DNA of 64,000 nucleotides from Symbiodinium natans (GCA_905221605.1 CAJNDS010001680.1:490001-554000); one strand, 5' to 3'; numbered from the stretch's first letter, positions 11,801 to 19,904 are shown. Numbers and translations: made by a program. Notes: generated from the sequence alone by a model not told the origin.

Positions 11801-14800
11801 GAAGTTCCCCCAGAACAGGATGTGAGGCTGTGCACTTGCCACCACGCCACTGAACTCTGAGACCAACCAAGGCGCTCGCTTTGCCAATTGGCACTAGTGG
11901 ATCTACCATTTCAGGAGTTACCAGGGTCCCACCTGGGGTAATACACATCTCCCGAGATCCAACAGCTAAAGACACCAACACCTTTTGCTGCGGAAGCTGT
12001 TCTCCAGGACGAAGTGATCTGAGAGGATGTGATGCTCCCGAGTCCAACATGCCCATTCCCGAACACTCATTGGTGTCAGAAACCCTGGCCACATGTAGAA
12101 CGCATACTCCTCGGCCTTCTCCCTGCTTCGGCAACAACGTGGCATCCGACGAACCGACTCCACAGTCCGCCCTTCCATTCCTCCATTGAGAATGGGACCA
12201 AGATACACGCTGCCTTTCAGCATGCAACACCATTTTTTCAGCTGTTTTGTAATCCATAACCAAACAGCCATGTTCAAACCACAAGAGCTGGTCCAGCGAA
12301 GATTTTGCACCCACGTGACACATCCCATTGATCACAGTGAGGTTCGCCCCAAACTCCAAAATCAACCAGAGAGGGATAATCAGGGGCCCATTGTCTTCCC
12401 TAATCAACGTCCCTTTCTCTGTAATCCTCATTGTCACACCACCAAGCGCGCTTTGCACCATAACAGTAGTGTCTGGTAAACATTCCCATGGAAAAAGCGT
12501 CCGCGCAAGATGCGTAGCAGCTGTATCCACCAACGCCACTCTCCCTTCCTGCTGAAGCAGCCCAGAGCCACATAACATTCGAATACTGGGATCCCCGCCT
12601 GATGCCGACTGTTCTGATGACAGCTTCATAGATTTCAGCACTTCTAACGCTTCAACAAGGACCTGATTGGCCGTTGATGGTGATGAGGGACTTGCAGAAC
12701 CTTTATCCAATCCCGCATTAGCCGTCTCATCTCCCCCTTCAGCTACCTCTGCCTTTTTGGCATTTCCCCATTTCGCACCTTTGCCGCCCTTTCCCCCTTT
12801 GGGAGAATTCCCTTTAGATCTACTCCTCTCAGGATTTGAGTCCACATTGGAACTTACACCATCCTTATATGGACATTGCGGCTGCAGATGGCCAACGGCC
12901 CCGCACTCAAAACATCTTCCTCGCTCAAGGGAGTCTTTGTCATGGCGGAATTTGCAGCGAGATCCGAACTTGCAACCTGCATCGGTCTTCCCATATATCC
13001 AACAGAAAGGACGTTCACCATCTCCGCTGTACCTTTTTCCTTTCCCTTTGCCTTTGTCACCCTCCTCTGTCTCGTCACCAGTCCCTTTTTGGGCCTTATT
13101 TAACCTGGCCCTTTTCTTGGCGTCCGAGTCCTGCTTCACCTCTTGTTCACCAGCACTATGCAATAGCAGTTCAAACTCTGCCTGTAACATTTCAGCTAGT
13201 TGTGTCGCAGTTTCAGAGGTCGGCGAGTAGTCCACCCCCAATTTCTCCCGAAAGGATGCCACTCTGAAATGCACCGTAGGGTGTTTTGCCAGCAACGCGG
13301 ATGATAAAGCATCCAATCCCTTGATAAGCAAGGTAGCGTCCGGCTCGGATGCTCGCAGCTCCCTTAATCGGGAACGCCATTGCGCCCATTGTCGCACTCC
13401 CTTAATAGCCTCTGAAATTGAGGTTGCTGAAGATGGTTGCACCAAGAAGTTCAACATTGTGCTGCGCTCATCTGCTCCACCTGGTTGGTAAACCGTCAGC
13501 AATTTGTAAAATATCATCACCGACCCCAACATTCGAGTGGAAACGATCTCGGTCTTCAATCTCTCCGGGATCGCCTGTAGCAGCAAAGACACCGCTCTCT
13601 GCTCCAACAAAACATGCACAGTTTGAACCACCTTGAGCCCTTCTAGCTCAGCCTTGATGCCCAACCTTTCCAGTGGAGAAACACTCAACCATTTGGCATA
13701 CGCTTGATATGCCTTTGAGTAGACGCATTGCCACCACACTCTTCCTGTATCTGTCAGCGAAGACAACATTGGTTCGATCATTGCGATCCAATCACCCAGT
13801 GCCGTCGGATTGCTTGGTGTGTAGTCTGCCAAAGTTGGAAGGCTCATCACATGCTTCCCGAGAGCCTCCGGACGTTCGGTTCCAGAACTATCACCAGTGA
13901 TTGGCATACCGCGTGGCACCACTGCTCCAGGAGGTAAACTGACCCTTCCACCAGGCCCTTGAGGTAGTCCATGTCCTATACCGGGCGTAACAGCTGTGAG
14001 CGGAACCTTTTCTAATTCCAACTTCCCAGCGACCATTTTCCACCGATACGGAACATCATCCACCATTGTATATCCACCCGATCCTGCTGAGTTCTCTTGC
14101 GTTGCAGTTTCCCGAGCTGAAACAAAACCGGGCTGGTTCCCCGCAGGTGCGACAGAACCATCAACACCTGATGGCACGGAAGTAATCGGAACATGTGTTA
14201 AACCAGGTGGTCCACTTGCATATCCACCACTTGCAGGACCTCCCGTGGGGTAATTCAATGGAGGCAATCTGGAGGGTTTCTTCCCTTCAGCTACATGCAT
14301 CATTGGCACTTCTTTTTCATCCTCCACTTGAACATCCCCCTTCCTGGACCCAGGCAAGGATTGAAGATCACAACCCTTTGGCAGGTCGTAGCCCTCAATA
14401 GGCAGCCATGTCCCATCAGGCAACACAGTCCAAAAACCACCCATACCATCCGTGTAGAAAACTTGTCCTGGCAGGTACTGCTTCTCTGGAGTCATTCCTA
14501 GAGGATATGCCGTGTTTGCGTCCACCACTCCAGAGCTCCGTGCTCTTGAAGCTGACCCAGATGCAGCAGAGGTATAGCTTTTCTCCTCCACCCGATGCAA
14601 CCTGTTCCCCAGCTCCTTTGTTTGCACAAGCAACTCTTTCAGCGCACGCTTCACCACCGCCATATCTTCAGCTTGCTCTTCACCACTAACATCAGGAATG
14701 AGTTCTTCGTCGGCTTGCACTCCACCAATAGTACCTCGTTCCATTTGTCCCATTAAGCCTGACGATGGTCTCTCAACAGGTGCAGGTTCCTGACCCAAAA

Positions 14801-15113
14801 GGTCTTGCAGCGAAGGCGGTCTCCTCGTACCTTCACCACTCCTATCCCCTCCGCTCGCGGGAAGACTTGCCGGCCTTGATTGCCTAAGTCTCATTTCTTC
14901 TTGAGCCCGCTCGCTCCAGAAAGGATTTGCTGCTTGAACCGGAACCACTTCGTTTTCCACCTGAGGCGTTGGTTGTATCATTGCAACCTCCCTACCATCT
15001 GTCAGTGCTTGTACCATTTGTTGTCGATCTTCACCCCCATCACCACGATTTCCTTCGGCTTCATTGGCCGTTGGCGACAGTCCAGGCTCAGAGCGACGCC
15101 GCATCATGTCCAT
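5892..15113 (-). CDS. copia gag-pol polyprotein with C5-methyltransferase-like and 2OG-Fe(II) oxygenase-like domains
   Basis: One ORF of about 3,073 codons from the first ATG (15113); the frame opens at a non-ATG codon up to 15143 and a stop lies at 15168-15170. Order, approximate residues: gag; CCCH and CCHC zinc fingers (CFECGAVGHLQPQC) at 700-745; protease-like VDTAATH at 860 and canonical LDSGASH at 1022; C5-MTase-like region 1215-1460 with HLFAG (motif I), GGPPC with catalytic-type Cys (IV), MES in the ENV position (VI) and a QGALGH..KPT block; integrase HHCC at 1515-1532, then D (LDLAG), D (HSDRAGE) and E (TNGRAEA); acidic/Pro-rich linker; TET/JBP-like double-stranded beta-helix 2040-2200 with HRDSHN (HxD) at 2107 and a distal LHGPMPWKGNR; RT with LDISKAF and YVDD at 2573; RNase H 2760-2900; a C-terminal membrane-like helix and a Cys/His tail ending CKHC. 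Typical copia polyproteins have 1,300-1,500 residues, so this one is about twice that length because of the extra domains. No internal stop or frameshift. Confidence 0.93.
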   Translation of the reverse strand: MDMMRRRSEPGLSPTANEAEGNRGDGGEDRQQMVQALTDGREVAMIQPTPQVENEVVPVQAANPFWSERAQEEMRLRQSRPASLPASGGDRSGEGTRRPPSLQDLLGQEPAPVERPSSGLMGQMERGTIGGVQADEELIPDVSGEEQAEDMAVVKRALKELLVQTKELGNRLHRVEEKSYTSAASGSASRARSSGVVDANTAYPLGMTPEKQYLPGQVFYTDGMGGFWTVLPDGTWLPIEGYDLPKGCDLQSLPGSRKGDVQVEDEKEVPMMHVAEGKKPSRLPPLNYPTGGPASGGYASGPPGLTHVPITSVPSGVDGSVAPAGNQPGFVSARETATQENSAGSGGYTMVDDVPYRWKMVAGKLELEKVPLTAVTPGIGHGLPQGPGGRVSLPPGAVVPRGMPITGDSSGTERPEALGKHVMSLPTLADYTPSNPTALGDWIAMIEPMLSSLTDTGRVWWQCVYSKAYQAYAKWLSVSPLERLGIKAELEGLKVVQTVHVLLEQRAVSLLLQAIPERLKTEIVSTRMLGSVMIFYKLLTVYQPGGADERSTMLNFLVQPSSATSISEAIKGVRQWAQWRSRLRELRASEPDATLLIKGLDALSSALLAKHPTVHFRVASFREKLGVDYSPTSETATQLAEMLQAEFELLLHSAGEQEVKQDSDAKKRARLNKAQKGTGDETEEGDKGKGKGKRYSGDGERPFCWIYGKTDAGCKFGSRCKFRHDKDSLERGRCFECGAVGHLQPQCPYKDGVSSNVDSNPERSRSKGNSPKGGKGGKGAKWGNAKKAEVAEGGDETANAGLDKGSASPSSPSTANQVLVEALEVLKSMKLSSEQSASGGDPSIRMLCGSGLLQQEGRVALVDTAATHLARTLFPWECLPDTTVMVQSALGGVTMRITEKGTLIREDNGPLIIPLWLILEFGANLTVINGMCHVGAKSSLDQLLWFEHGCLVMDYKTAEKMVLHAERQRVSWSHSQWRNGRADCGVGSSDATLLPKQGEGRGVCVLHVARVSDTNECSGMGMLDSGASHPLRSLRPGEQLPQQKVLVSLAVGSREMCITPGGTLVTPEMVDPLVPIGKASALVGLRVQWRGGKCTASHPVLGELRVRDLNGCPCLEKEVALQIIDEMDWCSPKQALKVARMVQGCPNTDNEVAVKTSLQSAARTASANEEEFVQACWRFLRWYYGDIPENMLMELLPRGDIAALPFNRHKRRRLARAKRVVVHLFAGKQKWHFPSRDVEVLELDLTKGGDLHNSSVWKYLLHLAAEGKVVAVVGGPPCRTVSRLRGEDGGPPVLRRRCGPERLGLKSLPWPHQELAQKDGVLLLKMLFLYDVAVHSRCGTAEVINGSSVFFGMESPGDPELIGKDFSQNGKTVLSAEDLVDGSQEGLSSPTFWSWPEVKSFCERYGMYAAHFDQGALGHALVKPTTFLVSHMELWESLEQVRVVVPWSATFASTLEERIGQSSIWARWAFGLVKRIRHRLAQWLHESDAEREATVLKKEEREGTLRRLTTEERAFRDHCLRGHIPFRRDCQICVSAAGKERRHLRRKHGDAYTLSLDLAGPYKCSKDAHQQKPRHAVIGVYQFPMLDPNVGRPPEKEEDADEVEDQVADEGAGVGEWLGDAVANFEEEDSAPVEPAPVLEAEVLKIQASEKSWSELKDHLTQPVCMINFVMVEPIVDKQQTTVLSAVQRMMVRLQRHGYPVLRIHSDRAGEFVNARFRSFCETRLIYRTTGDPGVPQTNGRAEACVGLFKRGVRSLLKEARLGPAYWALAARHWSMLRWQKAERELGLNPKTLLPFGAQIQVKRRPWELLGPDGTKKGRQWVDRTQPALLLGPCDDLPGGYWVEAQGTAKDPDELVLFPCTTIFSNIKEPPELELEGVVEEQEPSPPEHRLKGKKPALRFADEEGPPLPPPRDPPVRHRLNEKSPASSLRGHVGSLRLLRKRGESPPLEIFEDDTQGLGELEENADVEDNVPGDEYWPTCCSPHENAYLVCKSGTAEDGTQLEKEEQKAKSMYERSMYDYVDCEELLEGIVYPKRVNRRGGINNWCTSTRALVLGHYTHGGVCGITKETHRRPWLCRYLASFVRHHNPEAKFSALQISCNAPVSLHRDSHNEKHCCNYVCGFGDYKDGQLWAEDEKVLEEGAEVVEQSYGKKVLPGKLVDIHWNFMSFFPRKLHGPMPWKGNRVSLTGYTPVFMERLSYKDRCYLLQCKFPLPEPQAEEGEKRKWLKMTLKETSLDDLAEEVDYAVFEAHQWALEEHLSIRRLIAEQECCILDEFHGSANESSEEKGSETREWLVKAKRAEEQLSKFLVKAAQVQQMVQENTALEAAEEVEFLQTKTIPTQEAMQELEKWRESLSDEVTSLVKELEVVEPTTQEKLDKLAEEPNAPVIEYVPSLVVFTRKQGTGRRRARICACGNFISSTAATEYEGPRSLSRHSLYAPGLDSTTFRCQVRHAAYMVWIIAGLDISKAFLTAPMNRAQREGRLVVVQPPRAAVKLGLCTKEERWIVRKALYGLAESPAAWVEWRDQRLQGMSWVSKDGQAMSFQRSNADPSLFLIMAQEKPEGASKLVGTMGLYVDDFLMAGTMTVLREALEQIRKEWKTSEPEFCGPGCGDGFLKFLGVQIWYRNGSFFLNQEDFVRDLLNRRGYQIDETGKGSNLPMVKETPGEEEEVDIPSLRAAQGAVGEFLWVAIKTRPDLAFCTSQLSLWTSRRPRFVVKKAEEVFRYLAATPTLGLTFGAIATCEKERNEVLRYGRGVKVVESYADASFAAGENEKSHSGAVVVWGDCPVMWATQRQSTVALSTAEAELHASIEGATMIQSCTPIIAALVGTGEESLQKVLYTDSVSTCSIIQYPAGSWRTRHLRIRAAGVRSLVDRGYMVIAHLRGEYMIADLLTKLMSGQVYAKQKALWGLRLLVQGTDLKKASLAMAVMMVAASLQGMATGGEEVSTAGFFCSEEGVCKVANTSTVMVLAQGIEMVVNNSDLVAYLVAAIILWELAWCLFRRLYKWLWIKKAVVIPASATLYTTVGGNCMHASSDCDVLRYSQLRAKTLCKHCLKDGWVVNAEFLGEERAAGT

Positions 15114-15163
15114 GGCGTTAAACAAACGAAAAATCTTTACCAATTCCGCAGGAAGCCTAATTT

Positions 15164-15175
15164 GGGCTCATAACC
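15164..15175 (-). promoter_or_regulatory. primer-binding site for a half-tRNA (initiator Met)
   Basis: The 12 bases on + (GGGCTCATAACC), directly next to the 5' LTR, equal the anticodon arm of eukaryotic initiator tRNA-Met (CAT anticodon with its GGG/CC stem). A normal PBS would match the tRNA 3' end and start TGG. Drosophila copia is known to prime from a tRNA-iMet 5' half cut in the anticodon loop; this site has that form. Confidence 0.75.
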
Positions 15176-15404
15176 TACGGGGGGCAACCGAAGGAGGACA
15201 GGGAACAAGACAGTCAACCCCAACAGAAGCCCTTATTACCCCTGGAACAACCAACAACCGAACAGCAAGACCCCAAACCAAGGGTACACTTTTTACGAAA
15301 CCTTCGACCGCTTTGGTCATGGCTTGAGCCAAAGATTACCGCGTTCATTGACCCTTCAACCTCCAATACCAACTCCTTTCTACAATACCAATTGCAGCTC
15401 CGCA
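15176..15404 (-). repeat. 5' LTR of copia element
   Basis: 229 bp, differing from the other LTR at two positions (G/A at 5525 vs 15223; G/C at 5644 vs 15342). As the upstream LTR for the minus-strand ORF it should carry the promoter; no TATA-like box was obvious. Confidence 0.95.
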
Positions 15405-15409
15405 CCCTA
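15405..15409. repeat. target-site duplication CCCTA, right
   Basis: Second copy of CCCTA directly after the right LTR; the CCCTAAA array continues in phase behind it. Confidence 0.7.
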
Positions 15410-15524
15410 AACCCTAAACCCTAAACCCTAAACCCCAAGGCCCTATATAGGTATATGGGGGATCCCAATAAGGAACGAGGCGGGTGTAAGTGGGCGGAGG
15501 GGTTGGTAAGGGCACTCATTACAC

Positions 15525-15640
15525 TTGGTAGCCCAGCGGTACCCTGTCCCTTTTTTTAGTTCAAGGTGCCCTTCTAAAGCAAACAACCCCAAAAAGGGTA
15601 CCCTCAAAAATTATGAGATGGTTACTGGGCTACCAAGTAC
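15525..15640. mobile_element. family E hairpin element
   Basis: ACTTGGTAGCCCAGCGGTACC left, GGTTACTGGGCTACCAAGT right; 116 bp with clear inverted ends. Confidence 0.7.
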
Positions 15641-15887
15641 ATCATTCTTATTATGGGCTTGTTTGAGCTTCTGCATGCAGCAGCCTTAATCTGAAACCCT
15701 GAAACTCCACAACCCAAAACCTCTCCAAGCCCCAATGCCTCAAACCTTCGCTCAATGGGGAGCATCTGGGTTATCTTCTCGAGATGTTGGGGCCTTTTTC
15801 CTGATAGGATCCGACGCCCGAAACCCCAAACCCGAAGCCCTTAAACCGCTGAGCCCTTGACCCTACAATGGAAGTATGCCCGTGCAG

Positions 15888-15939
15888 GTGGCTGGGGCTG
15901 GCTGCATGGGACACTTGGCCAGTTGTGGAGACGGCCCTT
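15888..15939 (+). CDS. putative exon (WLGLAAWDTWPVVETAL)
   Basis: The acceptor CCCGTGCAG is followed by G plus 17 codons up to CTT|GTGTCATAAG. Phase 2 in matches the exon on the other side of the copia insertion (5242). The other two frames are also open over part of the island, so the frame is supported mainly by phase. Confidence 0.4.
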
Positions 15940-16017
15940 GTGTCATAAGTGGGGAGTACCCCTAAACCCTAAACCCTAAACCCTAAACCCTAAACCCGCA
16001 TAAGGGTGGGTGGGTGG

Positions 16018-16128
16018 CTAGGACCCAGAGTAGGCCCTGATTCCCTTGCTCCAGGGTTTAGGTTGCCTTATGAGCCCCCCTTAAACGCAAAAGGGCACCC
16101 TTTCTTATTCCTGGGCTACTCGGGCTAG
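16018..16128. mobile_element. family B hairpin element
   Basis: CTAGGACCCAGAGTAGGCCC left; a degenerate GGGCTACTCGGGCTAG right end, with an inner AAAAGGGCACCCTTT palindrome. Confidence 0.6.
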
Positions 16129-16239
16129 GTGGGGGAGGTGTTCTTAAACCCTAAACCCTAAACCCTAAACCCTAAACCCTAAACCCTAAACCCTAAACCC
16201 TAAACCCTAAACCCTAAACAAGGTGTGTTTCTGTTTCAG

Positions 16240-16264
16240 AAACTTTGTCACAAATGGGCCTGCA
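16240..16264 (+). CDS. putative short exon (KLCHKWAC)
   Basis: The strongest acceptor in the region, GTGTTTCTGTTTCAG, directly follows a CCCTAAA array (16144-16219). Phase 0 in, phase 1 out at A|GTGGATAAAC. A longer frame reading NFVTNGPAVDKQAPY continues to 16320 and is an alternative if the entry phase is 2. Confidence 0.4.
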
Positions 16265-16440
16265 GTGGATAAACAGGCACCGTACACACAGGATGCAAGG
16301 TTTGCACTATTTGGGGGAGGTTGATAGCCAGGGTTTGTCTTCCCTTTGTCTTCCCAAATCGAAGAAGCTGCCTTTGAACAAAAAAGCGAGCCTTTGTCAT
16401 GATACGACCGCCTTTTAGGGGTAACTTGAAAAGGAACTAT

Positions 16441-16532
16441 CCCTAAACCCTAAACCCTAAACCCTAAACCCTAAACCCTAAACCCTAAACCCTAAACCCT
16501 AAACCCTAAACCCTAAACCCTAAACCCTAAAC
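16441..16532 (-). repeat. CCCTAAA telomere-like array
   Basis: About 13 perfect units, followed by a Pro-rich island of uncertain status. Confidence 0.95.
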
Positions 16533-16814
16533 CCCTAACCCTAAACCCAAAACCCTATCCCTTGTTGGAGAGCTGTCACCTAGCGCCTCCAGCCCCCGCC
16601 TACCTTCACGCTACCCCCGGCGACCCCCAACCAGGAAAACCAATAAACGGACCGCACTCAAAAAAAACTAAAAACTCAACGAAACCCTAAGCCCTGAAAC
16701 TAAACCACAAACCGACCCCTAAACCCGAAAAACCCCTAAAACCCCTAAAACCCCTAAAAACCCCTAAAACCCCTAAAACCCTAAACCGACCTTTAGGAAT
16801 CTCTACAAGACCAG

Positions 16815-16888
16815 ACCCCTAAGGAGGCGGAAGAAGCGGCGAACCCGAGTTGGCTGAAGGCCGCAGCTTTCAAGGACATGGCTTTAGA
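16815..16888 (+). CDS. putative exon (EAEEAANPSWLKAAAF...)
   Basis: CCCTAAA-like repeats precede the acceptor AAGACCAG; a TTTAGGG array follows at TTTAGA|GTTTAGGG. The frame TPKEAEEAANPSW is clean. A second open frame (GGRSGEPELAEG) from an acceptor at 16823 would exit at phase 0. Confidence 0.45.
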
Positions 16889-17119
16889 GTTTAGGGTCTA
16901 GGGTTTAGGGTTTAGGGTTTAGGGGCTTAGGGGCTTAGGGTTTAGGGTTTAGGGGCTGAGGGTTGTAGGGTTTAGGGTTTAGGGTTCAGGGTTTAGGGTT
17001 TTGGGTTTAGGGTTTGGGGGCTTAGGGGCTCAGGGGCTTAGGGGTTTAGGGTGTAGGGTTTAGGGGCTTAGGGGCTTAGGGGTTTAGGGTGCAGGGTTTA
17101 GGGTTTAGGGTTTAGGGTT

Positions 17120-17263
17120 TACTTGGAGGTTCAGTGCACTTAAAAACCTATCGTAAGTGTAGCTATTACCCACATATAAGCCCTCTTAAGTACCCCAATC
17201 GGGTTCTAACCAATTTTTAGTACCGTTTTAATTGGGTTACTAAGTACCATGAACCTCCAAGTA
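17120..17263. mobile_element. family A TIR element
   Basis: TACTTGGAGGTTCA and TGAACCTCCAAGTA ends, 144 bp, inserted within TTTAGGG-type repeats. Confidence 0.75.
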
Positions 17264-17752
17264 GGGGCCTAGGGGCTTAGGGGTTTAGGGTGTGTAGGGT
17301 TTAGGGTTTAAGGGCTTAGGGCTTAGGGGCTTAGGGGCTTAGGGGTTTAGGGTGTGTAGGGTTTAGGGTTTAAGGGCTTAGGGCTTAGAGGCTTAGGGGC
17401 TTAGGGGCTTAGGGGTGTAGGGTGTAGGGTTAGGGCTTAGGGGCTTAGGGGCTTAGGAGCTTAGGAGCTTTGGAGTTTAGGGGCTTAGGGGTTTAGGGTT
17501 TAGGGATTAGGGTTTACATCCAAGGCCTCCCCAAACCCCCCTACGAGCATGTTTGGTGTGCTCCCTACTCCCCTGGGAGCCAGAGGAGCCTTAAGAGCCC
17601 TAAAGCCCTAAAGCCCTAAACCCTAAACCCTCAGCCCCCTAAGCCCCCTAAGCCCCCTGAGCCCCCTAAGCCCCCTAAGCCCTCTCAGCCCCATAAGCCC
17701 CCTAATCCCCTAAACCCGAACCTTAGAAAACCTCTTCGCTCTCACCCGGCAG

Positions 17753-17797
17753 CACCATCAGGAGCCTTCCATCGTGGCCCACGCGCGTCTCCTGAAC
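17753..17797 (+). CDS. putative exon (HHQEPSIVAHARLLN)
   Basis: CCCTAAA/CCCTAAG repeats end just upstream; the acceptor is TCACCCGGCAG. The donor CTGAAC|GTGCCTC gives 15 codons, phase 0 to 0. The frame stays open for a further 18 codons, so the exon may be longer. Confidence 0.4.
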
Positions 17798-18270
17798 GTG
17801 CCTCGCCGAAGTCATGCAGGGCTTATTCTTGGCTTTCTTCTGGCTGGCTCTTAGGACTTTAACCTTTGGGTTTTTGAAGCAACTACAATAAGGAGGCTAA
17901 AAGTTACACTTTTAGGAGGGGTTCAGAAGTCAGCCAAGTATTGAGGTCTGAGGAGTATATGAGAAGTATGAGGAGTTTAGGGGGTAGGGTTCAGGGCTTA
18001 GGTTTGGGGGCTTATTTAGGGGATAGGGATCAAAAAAAATAAAAAGTATCAAAAAGAAAATAAAAAAGGATCAAAAAAAATAAGGCCGCGATCGACGACC
18101 TTCTCAGCACACGAAACGCGTCTCGAGGCGCAAAAACTCGAGTTTTGGTACGTTCTCAGAGCACGATGGACGACCCTCTCACACGACACGCATCTCGAGG
18201 CGCTAAAACCCTGAGTTTGGCACGTTTTCCGAGTGGAACTCTTGGCTTCCCGGCTTCTTGGCTTCTTGGC

Positions 18271-18585
18271 TTCTTTTTTAAGTCGCAACCGCTTGCTTCA
18301 ATGCATACGCGTGTGTCGAAAGCCATGATGCGAGGATTGTGTTTGCAAATGGGGGGGGCTGCGCCCCCCCCAACCCCCCCGCTTTTTAAGTCGCGCAAGC
18401 TTGCTTCGAAAAATACGCATTTTTTTCGAAACTAATGACGCGAGCATTGTGTTTGCGTGTTGGGGTCTGGGGGCGGGGCCTGTGCCCCCCCCCCCCAGAC
18501 CCCGCTTTTTCAAGTCGCGCAAGCTTGCTTCAAAGCATACGTCTTTTCGAGACCCATGATGCGAGCATTGTGTTTGCAACTGGGG
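18271..18585 (+). repeat. three tandem copies of a 110-bp repeat
   Basis: Units begin at about 18271, 18381 and 18503 with TTTTTAAGTCGCGCAAGCTTGC and share ATGATGCGAGCATTGTGTTTGC; units 1 and 2 end in G/C-run palindromes. Confidence 0.8.
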
Positions 18586-18587
18586 GT

Positions 18588-18678
<91 letters not shown>

Positions 18679-18746
18679 AACTACTATTACTACTGCTACT
18701 ACTACTTCTCCTGCGACTACGATTACGACTACTGCTGCTGCCGCTC

Positions 18747-18840
<94 letters not shown>

Positions 18841-18883
18841 AGCAACAACTATTATTATTATTACTACTACTACTACTACTACT
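18586..18883 (+). repeat. (CTA)n microsatellite
   Basis: Two long CTA/TAC tracts (18586-18680, 18747-18840) separated by a degenerate stretch. The poly-Leu and poly-Tyr ORFs over it are artefacts. Confidence 0.95.
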
Positions 18884-19460
18884 GATATATTATATATTGT
18901 ATACTATATTTTATATGTTATTTATTATATACTACCATTATTATGTATTATATATTTTAAAATTAGGTCTTAGATATTAATATCATGTATTATATCTATA
19001 TATATATATATCTTATTATATACAGTATATATATATGTTAGATAATATATAGACATTAGACATTAAATATTAAATATTATATATTATATGTTATGTATTA
19101 TAAAAGAAATAGTTTATATTATATGATATTATATCATAAACTATTATCTTAAATTATATTACATTATAGTGTATTCTATGTTATTGTATTATATTATTCA
19201 TAATGTATCTTATATCATATGTTTAAATATTTTTTTAAAAATATTATATTATATATTCCTTGATAATATAATATATTGTATTATATCGTACATGATATGT
19301 TATGTTAATATTAATATGAATACAATGTTCATATGAATTTTAATATTAATATTAATATTAATATTAATAGGAATATTTATAGTAATATTATTATTAATAT
19401 TACTATTAATATTAATATCAAGATTAACATGAATATAAATAAATATAGAGATGCATAATA
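18884..19460. other. AT-rich block, no gene
   Basis: About 580 bp of TATATTA/TAATATTAA-rich sequence, far more AT-rich than its surroundings. No coding frame or RNA gene seen. Confidence 0.7.
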
Positions 19461-19904
19461 TATTGGTCGATCGCGTCGCGAGCAACATACCAAAACTCGA
19501 GTTTAAGCGCCTCGAGATGCGTTTCGTGTGAGGGGGTTGTCGATCGTGCTCCGAAAACGTCCCAAAACGCGAGTTTTGGCGCCTCGAGATGCGTTTCGTG
19601 TGAGAGTGAGGGTCGTCAATCGTGCCCGGAAAACCTTTCCAAAACTCGAGGTTTAGCGCAATTATTTAGCGCCTCGACACGCGTTTCGTGTGAGAGGGTC
19701 CTTGATCGGGTTCCGAAAACGTACCAAAAATCGAGTTTTAGTACTCGAACGTTCGAAGTTTATTTTCTTTTTGATCATTTTTTTTATTTTTTGATCCTGG
19801 GCTGCGTAATTTTTTTTTGATCCTTTTTTATTTTTTTTGATCCGGCAGCCCTTATTTAGGGTTTGGAGGGTTTGGGTTCGGGGTTTGGGGTTTGGGATAC
19901 GTGG

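Larger units (their letters stand above)
5478..15404 (-). mobile_element. intact Ty1/copia LTR retrotransposon with MTase-like and TET/JBP-like domains
   Basis: Two direct 229-bp LTRs flank one long minus-strand ORF. Removing the element plus one CCCTA copy restores a perfect CCCTAAA phase, so the target was a telomere-like array in an intron of the surrounding gene. Terminal bases on the coding strand are TG...TA. Domain order protease, integrase, RT, RNase H defines Ty1/copia. LTR divergence of 2/229 and the unbroken ORF indicate a recent, probably competent insertion. Confidence 0.95.
18027..19843. mobile_element. 1.8-kb element with inverted ends, unclassified
   Basis: GGATCAAAAAAAATAAA-type ends at 18027-18083 recur inverted at 19770-19843. 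Inside the ends, copies of a palindromic unit (CTCGAGATGCGTTTCGTGTGAGAGG plus CGTACCAAAACTCGAGTTTT) lie inverted: two on the left (18083-18235), about four on the right (19470-19745). The core holds three 110-bp repeats, a CTA microsatellite and an AT-rich block. No transposase ORF is visible, so it is probably non-autonomous. Confidence 0.55.

Noticed and set aside
15114..15143. Upstream start of the copia ORF at 15143
   Set aside because: The codon there is TTG; the first ATG in frame is at 15113.
5791..15173. Many short + strand ORFs across the copia element
   Set aside because: They are antisense shadows of the long polyprotein frame.
18435..18980. 181- and 142-residue ORFs (poly-Leu, poly-Tyr)
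   Set aside because: They are translations of the CTA microsatellite.
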